DNA of 13,556 nt from an uncultured Acetobacteraceae bacterium (GCA_937874445.1 CALNAL010000355.1:1-13556); one strand, 5' to 3'; shown: positions 6,518 to 13,556, numbered from the stretch's first letter. Notes: generated by a model not told the origin, from the letters alone. A program made the numbers and translations.

Positions 6518-7507
6518 TCACTCGGCCGCCGCGGCGGTGTGCGGATGGATGGTGAACTTGTCGAACTCGGCCTCCAGGCCGGCGCGGATGCGCTCGGGGG
6601 TGTGCTGGCCCAGTCCATGGTGGCGGAGGTCCTCGTAACAAGGCACGTCGGGATTGTGGTAGAGGATGCCCACCGGGATGGGGTCGGTCTCCGAGGCGAT
6701 CTCGCGGGCGCGGTTGATGTCGCGCGGGTCGTGTTCGAGACGGTTTGGATAGATTTTCGCCAGAGCCGGACTGATGGAAAGCCCGCGCTCATGGTGCAGC
6801 AGCTGCACATGCGCAGGGTCGCGCACCGCCTCGTCGAAGAGCTTGGGCAGCCACTCGGTGCAGCGTTGCAGGATGCGAACGAATGCCAGCCCCTTGTGGT
6901 GGTACGCCGCCTGCAGGATCGCGTAGAGCTGCTCGGGGATCCAGTCCACCGCCTGCGCCACGAAGGAGACGTTCTGCACGCCCAGCGTCACGGTGAGCGG
7001 GTTGAGCGCGTCGAGCCAGGAGCCGCGCGGGGTGGTGTTGGACTTCAGTCCGATCGGCGAGGTCGGCGAGGCCTGCTTCTTGGTCAGGCCGTAGATGCGG
7101 TTGTCGTGCAGCATCACCACCATGCGCATGTTGTAGCGGATGGCGTGGATCCAGTGCGCGGCACCGATCGAGCAGCAGTCGCCGTCGCCGGTGTTGACGA
7201 ACACGTCGAGGTCGGGGCGGGTCATGCGGATGCCCTCGGCCAGCGGCAGGGCGCGCCCGTGGATGCCGTGCAGCCCGTAGGTCTTCATGTAGTGCGGGAA
7301 GCGCGAGGAGCAGCCGATGCCCGAGACGAACACGGTCTTCTCGGGCCGCAGGTTCTCGTCGCGGCACAGGCGCTGCACCGCGGAGAGGATGGCGTTGTCG
7401 CCGCAACCGGCGCACCAGCGCGGCACGCCGCCCTGGTAATCCTCCAGGGCGAACTGCTCGTCGTGCAGACGCAGCAGGCACTCGGTGGGATCTGTGAAGT
7501 CGTTCAT
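6518..7507 (-). CDS. korB: 2-oxoacid:ferredoxin oxidoreductase, beta (thiamine diphosphate) subunit
   Basis: 329 residues. The beta subunit binds thiamine diphosphate and a [4Fe-4S] cluster and, with KorA, converts a 2-oxoacid plus CoA to acyl-CoA, CO2 and reduced ferredoxin. The cluster ligands are visible as Cys32 and Cys35 (CAGCGD), Cys66 (GIGCSS) and probably Cys216 (LQRCTEW). The thiamine/Mg site is GDGD at 107-110 with DNRIYGLTKKQ at 135-145, followed by ASPTS, all typical of the 2-oxoglutarate/pyruvate ferredoxin oxidoreductase group. Its ATG overlaps the korA stop codon (ATGA, 7504-7507), so the two subunits are translationally coupled. Most relatives are annotated as 2-oxoglutarate-specific, but paralogues act on pyruvate, indolepyruvate or branched oxoacids; substrate is not fixed by these motifs. 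Confidence 0.92.
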   Translation of the reverse strand: MNDFTDPTECLLRLHDEQFALEDYQGGVPRWCAGCGDNAILSAVQRLCRDENLRPEKTVFVSGIGCSSRFPHYMKTYGLHGIHGRALPLAEGIRMTRPDLDVFVNTGDGDCCSIGAAHWIHAIRYNMRMVVMLHDNRIYGLTKKQASPTSPIGLKSNTTPRGSWLDALNPLTVTLGVQNVSFVAQAVDWIPEQLYAILQAAYHHKGLAFVRILQRCTEWLPKLFDEAVRDPAHVQLLHHERGLSISPALAKIYPNRLEHDPRDINRAREIASETDPIPVGILYHNPDVPCYEDLRHHGLGQHTPERIRAGLEAEFDKFTIHPHTAAAAE

Positions 7508-9399
7508 GACGCGTCTCCCTTCAGACGCTCGAGCATCACGCTGCGGATGGTATCGGGCTTGATCGGCTGCCCTTTCACCTCGCTCCAGCAGTCCACATCG
7601 ACCAGCGTGCGGGCGCGCAGGAGCATCGCGAGGTGGGAGTAGCGGCGGTTGTCGGCATTGATGATGGCATCGGCAGGGTCGTCGCTGTAGTTGCCCTCGA
7701 TGGTCATCACGCGGCGGTAGCGCTGCATGATCTCCTTGAGCCCCGGCTGCATCGGCTGGAGGAAGGTGAGGTTGACCGAGGCGACGCGATGGCCCTCGGC
7801 GATCAGTCCGTCCACCGCCTCCTCGATGGCCCCGCGCGTGGAGCCCCAGCCCATCACCAGCAGATCACCCTCCTCGGGGCCGTGCACCTTCGGCGGGCGC
7901 AACGTTCTTTCCAGGGCCGCGAGCTTGAGGCTGCGTGCGCGCAGCGACGTCTGGTTGATCTCGGGGTCGTAGGCGACATGGCTGGCGCGGTCGTGCGCCA
8001 GGCCGGTCATGGCGAACATTCCGCCCGGCTGCCCCGGGATGAAGCGCCGCGAGAGCCCGGTCTCGGCATCCCAGTCGTAGGGCTTGGCGCCCTCGCCGAC
8101 GGGGCTGAGGTCGAGCGGGGCGGCGACCCAGGCGGGGTCGAACTCGGGACGCGGGACGGGCTGCTGGGAGGTGGCCAGCGAGGCGTCGGAGAGGATCACC
8201 ACGACCATGCGGAAGGTCTCGGCGATGCGCCGCGCGGTAATGACGGAATGGAAGCACTCCTCGATCGTCGAAGGTGCCATCACGACTTTCGGCGCATCAC
8301 CATGGCTGCCGAACATGACGGAGAACATGTCGCCCTGCTCGACCTTGGTGGGCTGGCCCGTGCTCGGGCCGCCGCGCTGCACGTCGATCACCACCATCGG
8401 CACCTCGCCCATCACCGCCAGGCCGAGCGCCTCCTGCTTGAGCGAGAGGCCGGGGCCCGATGTGATGGTGACGGTGCATTTGCCGGCGTAGGAGGCGCCG
8501 AGCGCGAAGCTGGCCGCCGAGATCTCGTCCTCGGCCTGGTGGACCATGCCGCCGACGTTCTCGAACACATCGGAAAGATAGTGCGAGGCGGAGGTGGCCG
8601 GCGTGATGGGATACATCGCGCAGAGTTCCATCCCCGAGGCAAGCACGCCCAGCGCCAGGGCCTGGTTGCCGTTGATCACCATCTGCGGTCCGGCGGCGGG
8701 AGAGGACGGAATCATGTAGTGCAGATCGATATTTTCGCCGGCCCAGGCATAGCCGGCATCGAACAGCATCACGTTCTGGTCGATGACCTTGGCGCCCTTC
8801 TTAGCGAAGGTGCGGCCGATCTGGTCGTGGGCGACCTCGGGGGAGAAGCTGTAGATGCGACAGATCATGCCCAGGGCGAACATGTTCTTGCCGCGCTTGG
8901 CATCGGAGACCAGCTTGCGGCACTCGCGCTCCATCGGGATCTCGCGCACGTCGTAGCCGGCGGCGATGAGCTGGTCGTGGACGCGCCGGTAGGCCTCGAC
9001 GATGGCCGGATCGCGGTTCTCGCGCCACATGTCCTCCAGCAGGATGGTGGCGCCGGGCTTGAGCTCGCCGGCATGCACCCGCCCGAGCAGAACCTGCTCG
9101 TTGAAGGCGACGACGAGGTCGGTCTTGCCGCCGCCGTTGGTGATGCGGTGTGTGCCGATGCGGATGCGGTTGCCGGAGGCGCCGGCCACGGAGCGGGCGG
9201 GCGGACGGATTTCGGCGGGGATGATCTCGACGGTCCATACGCCGTTGCCGCTGCGCGCGGCGATGGCGCCGAGCGATTGGCCGCAGCGCTGCGCCCCCTC
9301 GCCGGAATCGCTGATGACCTCGATGATGTGTTCGCTGAGCACCACCGGCTCGCGCGCCTTTCGGGCGGGGGATTCGGCGGTGAGGACAACCTCGTTCAT
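7504..9399 (-). CDS. korA: 2-oxoacid:ferredoxin oxidoreductase, fused gamma-alpha subunit
   Basis: 631 residues. The first ~200 residues are the gamma domain (from VISDSGEGAQRCGQSLGAIA through the GGGKTDLVVAFN segment). The rest is the alpha domain with the YPITPAT motif at 263-269, involved in CoA/substrate positioning, and GGPSTGQPTKVEQGD at about 342-356, both hallmarks of the family. The gamma-alpha fusion is the arrangement of two-subunit 2-oxoacid:ferredoxin oxidoreductases. It follows nfnB after 24 bases, with a GAGG Shine-Dalgarno sequence just before ATG 9399, and overlaps korB by four bases. In Azoarcus evansii a related enzyme works with an NADP-linked partner as 2-oxoglutarate:NADP+ oxidoreductase; the adjacent nfnAB genes make a similar coupling plausible here. 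Family certain, oxoacid not. Confidence 0.92.
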   Translation of the reverse strand: MNEVVLTAESPARKAREPVVLSEHIIEVISDSGEGAQRCGQSLGAIAARSGNGVWTVEIIPAEIRPPARSVAGASGNRIRIGTHRITNGGGKTDLVVAFNEQVLLGRVHAGELKPGATILLEDMWRENRDPAIVEAYRRVHDQLIAAGYDVREIPMERECRKLVSDAKRGKNMFALGMICRIYSFSPEVAHDQIGRTFAKKGAKVIDQNVMLFDAGYAWAGENIDLHYMIPSSPAAGPQMVINGNQALALGVLASGMELCAMYPITPATSASHYLSDVFENVGGMVHQAEDEISAASFALGASYAGKCTVTITSGPGLSLKQEALGLAVMGEVPMVVIDVQRGGPSTGQPTKVEQGDMFSVMFGSHGDAPKVVMAPSTIEECFHSVITARRIAETFRMVVVILSDASLATSQQPVPRPEFDPAWVAAPLDLSPVGEGAKPYDWDAETGLSRRFIPGQPGGMFAMTGLAHDRASHVAYDPEINQTSLRARSLKLAALERTLRPPKVHGPEEGDLLVMGWGSTRGAIEEAVDGLIAEGHRVASVNLTFLQPMQPGLKEIMQRYRRVMTIEGNYSDDPADAIINADNRRYSHLAMLLRARTLVDVDCWSEVKGQPIKPDTIRSVMLERLKGDAS

Positions 9400-9423
9400 G
9401 ACAAAGCCTCGCGATGCTGCGTG

Positions 9424-10914
9424 TCAGGCGACGCGCAGACGGACAAAATTGTGCACCCCGCGCGGCAGGCCGAACATCGTGTCGGCAGCTGCTTCGGTTT
9501 GCGATTCAGCCAGTCCCAGCCAGCGTTTCATGGCGGTCGCGGCACGCCGTCCGGCCCCCATCGCCTCGATCACGGTGGCGGCGCCGGTGACGATGTCGCC
9601 CCCCGCCCACACGCCCGCGAGCGAGGTCGCGCCCGTCTCGTCGGTGGCGATGTAGCCGCGCTTGTTCAGCGCCAGCCCGCTGGTCTGGCCGATGATCGGG
9701 TTGGCGTTGGTGCCGATGGCATAGACCACCTGGTCCACTTCGATCTCGTACTCGCTGCCGGGCACCGGCACCGGGCGACGGCGACCGGAAGCGTCGGGTT
9801 CGCCCAGTTCCATCTTCTGGCAGCGCACGCCGCGCACGTTGCCCTGGGCATCGCCCAGCACCTCGAGCGGCGCGGCGAGCCACTGGAAGACGATGCCCTC
9901 CTGCTCGGCGTGATGAACCTCCTCCGCCCGGGCCGGGCATTCCGCGCGCGAGCGGCGGTAGAGGCAGGTGACCTGTTCGGCACCGAGACGGCGCGAGACG
10001 CGCAGCGCGTCCATCGCGGTATTGCCCGCGCCCACCACGGCGACCCGCTTGCCGAGCGGCATCGGCGTGTCGCGCGAGGGGAACTCGCGCGCGCCCATCA
10101 GGTTGCAGCGGGTCAGCAGCTCGTTGGCCGAGAGCACGCCGTTGAGCGAATCCCCCGGAATTCCCAGCATCGTCGGATAGCCGGCGCCGGTGCCGATGAA
10201 CACCGCGGAGAAGCCCATCTCGCCGATCATCTGCTCGATGGTGAACAGGCGCCCGACGAGCGTATTGCACTCGAAACGAACACCCAGGCGCCGCAGCCCG
10301 TCGAGTTCGGCATCGATCACCGCGTTGGGCAGGCGGAAGTCGGGGATGCCGTAGCGCAGCACGCCGCCGGGCAGGTGGAAGGCCTCGAAGACCGTCACCT
10401 CGCAGCCGGCGCGTGCCATGTCGGCGGCGCAGGACATGCCCGAGGGGCCGGAGCCGACGATGCCCACCTTGAAGGGCGTGGGCTCGATGTAGGGCCGGCG
10501 TGCCCAGCCTTCGGCGATGGCGCGGTCGCCCACGAAACGTTCGAGCCGGCCGATGGCGACCGGCTCCAGCATCTCGCCCCCCTTGCAGCGGCCCTCGCAC
10601 TGGTTCTCCTGCGGGCAGACGCGTCCGCACACCGCCGGCAGCAGCGTGGAGCGGGCCAGGACGTCGTAGGCACCGTGCACGTCGTCCGCGCCGAGACGGG
10701 CGATGAAGGCGGGGATGTCGATGCCCACCGGGCAGCCCTTCACGCACAGCGGCTCCGGACAGAGCAGGCAACGCGAACTTTCGCGCTTGGCCTCGGCCGC
10801 GTCGTAGCCGCAGTTCACCTCGTCGAAGTTGTGGATGCGTGCCGCCGGATCCTGCTCGCGCACCGGGGTGCGCTCCTGCGGGATGGTGCGGATGGTTCTC
10901 TTCTTCGCAGCCAT
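9424..10914 (-). CDS. nfnB: NfnB-like large subunit of NADH-dependent ferredoxin:NADP+ oxidoreductase (GltD-related)
   Basis: 496 residues. N-terminal cysteines Cys49, 52, 57, 61 and Cys96, 100, 106, 110 can bind two [4Fe-4S] clusters. They are followed by EPVAIGRLERFV at 117-128, an FAD-binding GSGPSG at 154-159, and a second Rossmann motif (VVGAGNTAMDALR) in the second half for NADP(H). This is the glutamate synthase small-subunit fold, but no large glutamate synthase subunit is near. The neighbour is the NfnA-type subunit, and the order nfnA-nfnB matches bifurcating Nfn operons. I chose ATG 10914 over an upstream codon at 11001 because AGGGAGGA lies just ahead of it and the longer form would overlap nfnA. 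The expected role is exchange of electrons between reduced ferredoxin, NADH and NADPH. Annotation as plain GltD-like oxidoreductase is the alternative. Confidence 0.9.
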   Translation of the reverse strand: MAAKKRTIRTIPQERTPVREQDPAARIHNFDEVNCGYDAAEAKRESSRCLLCPEPLCVKGCPVGIDIPAFIARLGADDVHGAYDVLARSTLLPAVCGRVCPQENQCEGRCKGGEMLEPVAIGRLERFVGDRAIAEGWARRPYIEPTPFKVGIVGSGPSGMSCAADMARAGCEVTVFEAFHLPGGVLRYGIPDFRLPNAVIDAELDGLRRLGVRFECNTLVGRLFTIEQMIGEMGFSAVFIGTGAGYPTMLGIPGDSLNGVLSANELLTRCNLMGAREFPSRDTPMPLGKRVAVVGAGNTAMDALRVSRRLGAEQVTCLYRRSRAECPARAEEVHHAEQEGIVFQWLAAPLEVLGDAQGNVRGVRCQKMELGEPDASGRRRPVPVPGSEYEIEVDQVVYAIGTNANPIIGQTSGLALNKRGYIATDETGATSLAGVWAGGDIVTGAATVIEAMGAGRRAATAMKRWLGLAESQTEAAADTMFGLPRGVHNFVRLRVA

Positions 10915-10939
10915 GCTTTCCTCCCTCTCCGCGCCGCCC

Positions 10940-11833
10940 TCAGAGGCCGGCCGCCATGTCGTGCATGCGGCAGTGCTCGGAGAAGCGTTCCATCGCGGCA
11001 TGCTCCTCCCCGCGGTACCGTCGCAGGCGGACGATCAGATCGTCGAAGTCAACCTGGTGGGCATCGAAATCCGGCCCGTCCACACAGGCGAATTTCACGG
11101 TCTCGCCGATCTTGACGCGACAGCCGCCGCACATGCCGGTGCCGTCCACCATGATCGGGTTGAGGCTCACCGTGGTGGGAATGCCGAGCGGACGCGTGAC
11201 CTCGGCGCAGGCCTTCATCATCGGCACCGGCCCGATCGCCACCACCTGGTCGACGTCGGGGTGGGCCGCCAGCACCTGGCGCAGCCCGTCGGAGACGAAG
11301 CCGTGCAGTCCGGCCGAGCCGTCGTCGGTGCACAGCAGCACCTCGTCGCAGGCGGCGCGGAAGCGGTCTTCCCAGAACACCAGCGGAGCATTGCGGAATC
11401 CGAGAATGGAGGTGACGCGCGCGCCGGCCTCGTGATAGCCGCGCGCCTGCGGATAGATCGGCGCGACCCCCAGTCCGCCGCCCACGCACACCACCTGCTT
11501 GGCGTGGCCGAGATGCGTCGGCACCCCCATCGGCCCGGCCACCGCGTAGAGGCGCGTGCCGACCTGGCAGCTCTGCTGCATCTCGCGGGTGCTCTTGCCC
11601 ACCGCCTGGATCACCAGGGTGATGGTGCCGCGCGCGGCATCGAAATCGGCGAGGGTCAGCGGAATGCGCTCGCCCTCGGGGTGGGACATGACGATCACGA
11701 ACTGGCCGGGACGCGCTGCCCGCGCCATCAGCGGGTGGCGGATCTCCAGCATGTAGGTAACGTCGGAATAATCCTCACGCCGAACGATCTCGTAGCCCGT
11801 CGCCGTGTTTGTCTGCGTATCCGATTGTGTCAT
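10940..11833 (-). CDS. nfnA: NfnA-like FAD/NAD-binding [2Fe-2S] subunit (sulfide dehydrogenase/PyrK-type)
   Basis: 297 residues, first gene of the five-gene operon. RPGQFVIV near residue 42 and GERIPLTLADFD near 54 are the flavin-binding segments of the ferredoxin-reductase fold, followed by a nucleotide-binding VGGGLGVAPIYP. Near the C-terminus DGTGMCGGC (Cys235, Cys238) and FACVDGPDFDAHQVDFD (Cys250) match the [2Fe-2S] region of NfnA, whose fourth ligand is not a cysteine in characterised members. The ATG at 11831-11833 was chosen; a TTG at 11873-11875 in frame would extend into the operator region and has no better ribosome site. NfnB begins 25 bases after the stop. The pair would form the flavin-bifurcating NAD(H)/ferredoxin/NADP(H) enzyme; bifurcation itself is inferred from subunit composition. 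Confidence 0.88.
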   Translation of the reverse strand: MTQSDTQTNTATGYEIVRREDYSDVTYMLEIRHPLMARAARPGQFVIVMSHPEGERIPLTLADFDAARGTITLVIQAVGKSTREMQQSCQVGTRLYAVAGPMGVPTHLGHAKQVVCVGGGLGVAPIYPQARGYHEAGARVTSILGFRNAPLVFWEDRFRAACDEVLLCTDDGSAGLHGFVSDGLRQVLAAHPDVDQVVAIGPVPMMKACAEVTRPLGIPTTVSLNPIMVDGTGMCGGCRVKIGETVKFACVDGPDFDAHQVDFDDLIVRLRRYRGEEHAAMERFSEHCRMHDMAAGL

Positions 11834-11886
11834 TCGCACGCCCCATCCCGTGTCCGCTCGGCTTTTTTCTATCAAACAGAAGGAGT

Positions 11887-11905
11887 TATTCTATTGGACA
11901 GAATA
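11887..11905. promoter_or_regulatory. Operator-like palindrome upstream of the nfn-kor operon, related to the sauS operator
   Basis: TATTCTATTGGACAGAATA has perfect 6-bp arms and a 7-base spacer. It matches the site at 236-254 at 14 of 19 positions, including the spacer (ATTGGAC versus ATTAGAC), and the arm changes are compensated on both sides. It lies 54 bases upstream of the nfnA ATG and overlaps a possible minus-strand -10 (TAGAAT, complement of 11888-11893). A bound regulator here would most simply repress. Confidence 0.6.
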
Positions 11906-11968
11906 GCTTGTTTGCCTCTCGACTTGGCTTTGCTGGAACAGCGATGCTCGCCGCCTGCGGGAGGGACA

Positions 11969-11982
11969 TTGACATAGGTCAA
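11969..11982 (-). promoter_or_regulatory. FNR/FixK-type binding box upstream of nfnA
   Basis: TTGACATAGGTCAA is a perfect TTGAC-N4-GTCAA palindrome of the CRP/FNR superfamily type (FNR consensus TTGAT-N4-ATCAA; alphaproteobacterial FixK/FnrL boxes share TTGA-N6-TCAA). It lies 136 bases upstream of the nfnA ATG, and no plus-strand gene is nearby. If transcription starts near 11881, its centre is near -94, a class I-like position. Oxygen-responsive control would suit this iron-sulfur-rich operon. Confidence 0.55.
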
Positions 11983-12049
11983 AGCCCGGCATGCGCCATC
12001 TGCATGTCTCTGCGGTGCCCGTGGGGGGGCTGAGGCGGCGGGAAAAGCG

Positions 12050-12850
12050 TCAGCGGGCGCGAACGTGCTCCGCGTCCAGGGGGTGCCCCTGGGAGGACGG
12101 AGGGAACTGTGCCGGGGGGGCGAGATCGCGGGCGCCGAGCGGGCGCCACTGGCCGGCGGAGAAGATGTCGGCCGGGCGGAAGCGCGATTTGTAGGACATC
12201 TTGCGACTCTCGGCCACCCAGTAGCCGAGATAGACATAAGGCAGCCCGGCCGCCCGGGCCTGCCCGATCAGCCAGAGGATGGCGAGGCTGCCGAGCGAGC
12301 GATGGGCCATCTCGGGCTCGAAGAAGGAATAGACGGCGGAGAACCCGTCGTCGAGCCGGTCGATGAGGCAGCCGGCGACCAGCCGGTCGTCGGGGGTGCG
12401 GAACTCGGCGACGAAGCTCTCGATCGGCGTGTCCTCGATCATGGCGCGGAAGTCGTAGAAGCTCATCTCGGCCATGTCGCCGTCGCCGTGGCGGGCCAGC
12501 TGGTAGCGCTGGAAGAGCTGGAACTGCGCCGGCGAGGCACGCGGGTCGGCCTCGTAGACCGCGATGTCGGCATTGTCGCGGGCCACGCGGCGCAGGGTGC
12601 GGTCGGGGGTGAAGTCGGCGGCGCGCACGCGGATGGGGATGCAGGCGCGGCAGCCCGGGCAGACCGGGGCGTAGGCGATGTTGTGGCTGCGGCGGAAACC
12701 GGCACGCGAAAGGCGGTCATGCAGGAAGGGCGCCTCGGGGCCTTCCAGCTCGGTAATCACCTTGCGCTCGATGCGGCCCTGCACGTAGGGGCAGGGCAGG
12801 GCCGCGGTGGTGTAGAAGAATTGCGGTCTCGGCTGCGGCCTGGCGATCAT
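12050..12850 (-). CDS. bpt: Aspartate/glutamate leucyltransferase (Ate/Bpt family aminoacyl-tRNA--protein transferase)
   Basis: 266 residues. The bacterial members transfer leucine from its tRNA to N-terminal Asp or Glu of proteins, marking them for ClpS/ClpAP degradation (the N-end rule). The N-terminal region has Cys20 (LPCPYVQGR) and Cys64, Cys67, Cys70 (PVCPGCRACIPIRV), conserved in arginyl/leucyl transferases. The C-terminal half contains VYLGYWVAESRKMSYKSRFRP, the family's signature in the acyl-transfer domain. The length is close to the usual 240-270. The ATG at 12848-12850 overlaps the stop codon of the RDD gene (ATGA), so the two are translationally coupled. A longer open frame to 13318 is only the overlap with the RDD gene. 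Leucyl rather than arginyl specificity is assumed from bacterial relatives. Confidence 0.92.
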   Translation of the reverse strand: MIARPQPRPQFFYTTAALPCPYVQGRIERKVITELEGPEAPFLHDRLSRAGFRRSHNIAYAPVCPGCRACIPIRVRAADFTPDRTLRRVARDNADIAVYEADPRASPAQFQLFQRYQLARHGDGDMAEMSFYDFRAMIEDTPIESFVAEFRTPDDRLVAGCLIDRLDDGFSAVYSFFEPEMAHRSLGSLAILWLIGQARAAGLPYVYLGYWVAESRKMSYKSRFRPADIFSAGQWRPLGARDLAPPAQFPPSSQGHPLDAEHVRAR

Positions 12851-13413
12851 GCCCTGATTTTCCCTCCATCCGCCATGTTCCCACCCGCCATGTTCCAGAC
12901 CCCGCCGGGCGGCGTCAATGCCGCGAGGCCGCGCCGGCGCACCACCACCAGCCCGGCCAGCATGTCGTGCACGGCGCGGTGCTGGCGGGTGAACAGCGCG
13001 ATGCCCAGCCAGATCGTGCCCAGCGCCAGCGTGATGTAGAAGCCCAGCACCGAGACCAGCGCGTCGGCCGCGTTCGGGCGGGAGAAATCCTCGATGCGCC
13101 GCACGGTGAGTCCGAGCAGGCTCTGGCCGGGCGTGGCCGCGGCGGGGCGCAGCAGGGAGAGGAAATGGTAGAGCGGCGGCACGGCCGGCAGCCCGGCCAG
13201 CGCCATCCAGCTCAACCCCAGGGTGGGCAGGCCGAGCGCCACCAGTCCCGCCCACAGCAGCACGACCAGCAGGCCGATCAGCATCAGGTCGATCCAGAAC
13301 CCGACGACGCGCCGCCACAGCACGCCGCCCAGCAGCGCCTCCTCGGCGGCGAGGTCGAGCACGGGCACGACGCGGATCTGGCTGGGAGGGAAGGGAGAGG
13401 AGGGGGCACTCAT
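12847..13413 (-). CDS. RDD-family membrane protein
   Basis: 188 residues. The RDD signature is visible as Arg34-Arg35 and Asp42 in WRRVVGFWIDL at the beginning of the first membrane segment (about 36-60). Further hydrophobic stretches lie at about 67-88 and 117-142. The intervening TPGQSLLGLTVRRIED and the terminal HRAVHDMLAGLVVV also match the family. RDD proteins are small membrane proteins; some have been linked to ion transport, but no function is assured here. The gene overlaps bpt by four bases, and this pairing is common in alphaproteobacteria. The last residues contain a short duplication (NMAGGNMADGG) encoded by a 15-bp tandem repeat. The start at 13413 follows an AT-rich stretch without a strong ribosome site. 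Confidence 0.9.
   Translation of the reverse strand: MSAPSSPFPPSQIRVVPVLDLAAEEALLGGVLWRRVVGFWIDLMLIGLLVVLLWAGLVALGLPTLGLSWMALAGLPAVPPLYHFLSLLRPAAATPGQSLLGLTVRRIEDFSRPNAADALVSVLGFYITLALGTIWLGIALFTRQHRAVHDMLAGLVVVRRRGLAALTPPGGVWNMAGGNMADGGKIRA
12867..12896. repeat. 15-bp tandem repeat in the 3' end of the RDD gene
   Basis: Two adjacent 15-base units (12867-12881 and 12882-12896) share 14 of 15 positions, including CCGCCATGTTCC. They encode a duplicated NMAGG/NMADGG-like peptide just before the end of the RDD protein. It probably arose by replication slippage and leaves the frame intact. The copy number may vary between strains. Confidence 0.7.
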
Positions 13414-13556
13414 ATATTTTTGTCCGTGGCAGCGGGGGCGGCTGGAGGAGATGTCACGCCGTGCGGCCGATCATGCCGCCTTCCGCCCGGGGATGCACGC
13501 AATTGCGCATACCGCGGGATGTCGGCGCGGGGGCGGGAGTCGTCTGTCGCAACCCC
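13414..13556. other. Upstream region of the RDD-bpt pair, no callable gene
   Basis: This 143-base end stretch includes an AT-rich ATATATTTTT just before the RDD start, which may belong to its promoter. A plus-strand ATG at 13451 directly after GGAGGAG opens a frame that runs to the window edge (MSRRAADHAAF...), and a minus-strand frame ends at about 13454. Neither resembles a protein I know, and about 35 codons are too few to decide. Confidence 0.3.

Noticed and set aside
6502..6810. N-terminal extension of the ferredoxin-domain protein
   Set aside because: It overlaps korB by about 290 bases in another frame, with Ser/Thr/Arg-rich shadow composition; ATG 6501 after the korB stop is the natural start.
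7633..11115. An open frame of 1160 codons on the plus strand
   Set aside because: It lies antisense to korA, nfnB and part of nfnA, all of which have complete family motifs. Its translation is Arg/His/Ala/Gly-rich with no domain, a typical shadow in GC-rich DNA.
13451..13556. Plus-strand frame starting MSRRAADHAAF after GGAGGAG
   Set aside because: About 35 codons are visible, with no recognisable similarity and an unusually short ribosome-site spacing; it cannot be supported as a gene from this window.
1..13556. tRNA, rRNA, CRISPR array, insertion sequence or phage attachment site
   Set aside because: I saw no cloverleaf, no evenly spaced direct repeats, no transposase or integrase motif, and no tRNA-end repeats in any intergenic stretch.

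Overview
This 13.6 kb window is GC-rich DNA from a proteobacterium, most likely an alphaproteobacterium of the Rhodospirillales/Acetobacteraceae type. That placement is inferred from base composition, from the RDD-protein/aminoacyl-transferase gene pair, and from a palindrome-filled spacer between convergent genes; no rRNA or single diagnostic marker is present.

Layout. (1) Positions 1-152, minus strand: the 5' end of a SAM-dependent methyltransferase gene that leaves the window. (2) 153-357: an AT-richer divergent promoter region with a -35/-10 pair and several 19-bp TTCC-N7-GGAA palindromes. (3) 358-3279, plus strand: a two-gene unit, a SauS-like CoA-acylating (sulfo)acetaldehyde dehydrogenase followed by a DASS/SLC13-type anion permease. 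(4) 3280-3490: a convergent spacer holding four hairpins. (5) 3491-4291, minus: an IclR-family regulator. (6) 4399-11833, minus: a tight five-gene operon transcribed nfnA-nfnB-korA-korB-ferredoxin protein. It encodes both subunits of an Nfn-type flavin electron-bifurcating ferredoxin/NAD(H)/NADP(H) enzyme, the gamma-alpha fusion and beta subunit of a 2-oxoacid:ferredoxin oxidoreductase, and a 700-residue protein with an unrecognised body and a C-terminal single [4Fe-4S] ferredoxin domain. (7) 11834-12049: the operon's promoter region, with an FNR/FixK-type palindrome and one more TTCC-N7-GGAA-like palindrome. (8) 12050-13413, minus: an RDD membrane protein and an aspartate/glutamate leucyltransferase (Ate/Bpt family), which look like an unrelated housekeeping pair. 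(9) 13414-13556: no callable gene.

How it may work together. The operator-like palindrome upstream of the sauS-like gene (236-254) is closely matched by one upstream of nfnA (11887-11905), with the same half-site spacing and nearly the same spacer. An IclR-family gene lies between the two units. I infer that one regulator controls both, making them a single metabolic module: anion uptake or export, CoA-dependent aldehyde/acyl-CoA interconversion, oxidative decarboxylation of a 2-oxoacid to acyl-CoA with ferredoxin reduction, and redistribution of those electrons to NAD(P)H. The FNR-type box suggests additional oxygen-responsive control, which would suit iron-sulfur enzymes that are often oxygen-sensitive. 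The substrate is not proven. A sulfonate is the best guess because of the SauS resemblance, but no sulfoacetate-CoA ligase or sulfoacetaldehyde acetyltransferase is present in the window.
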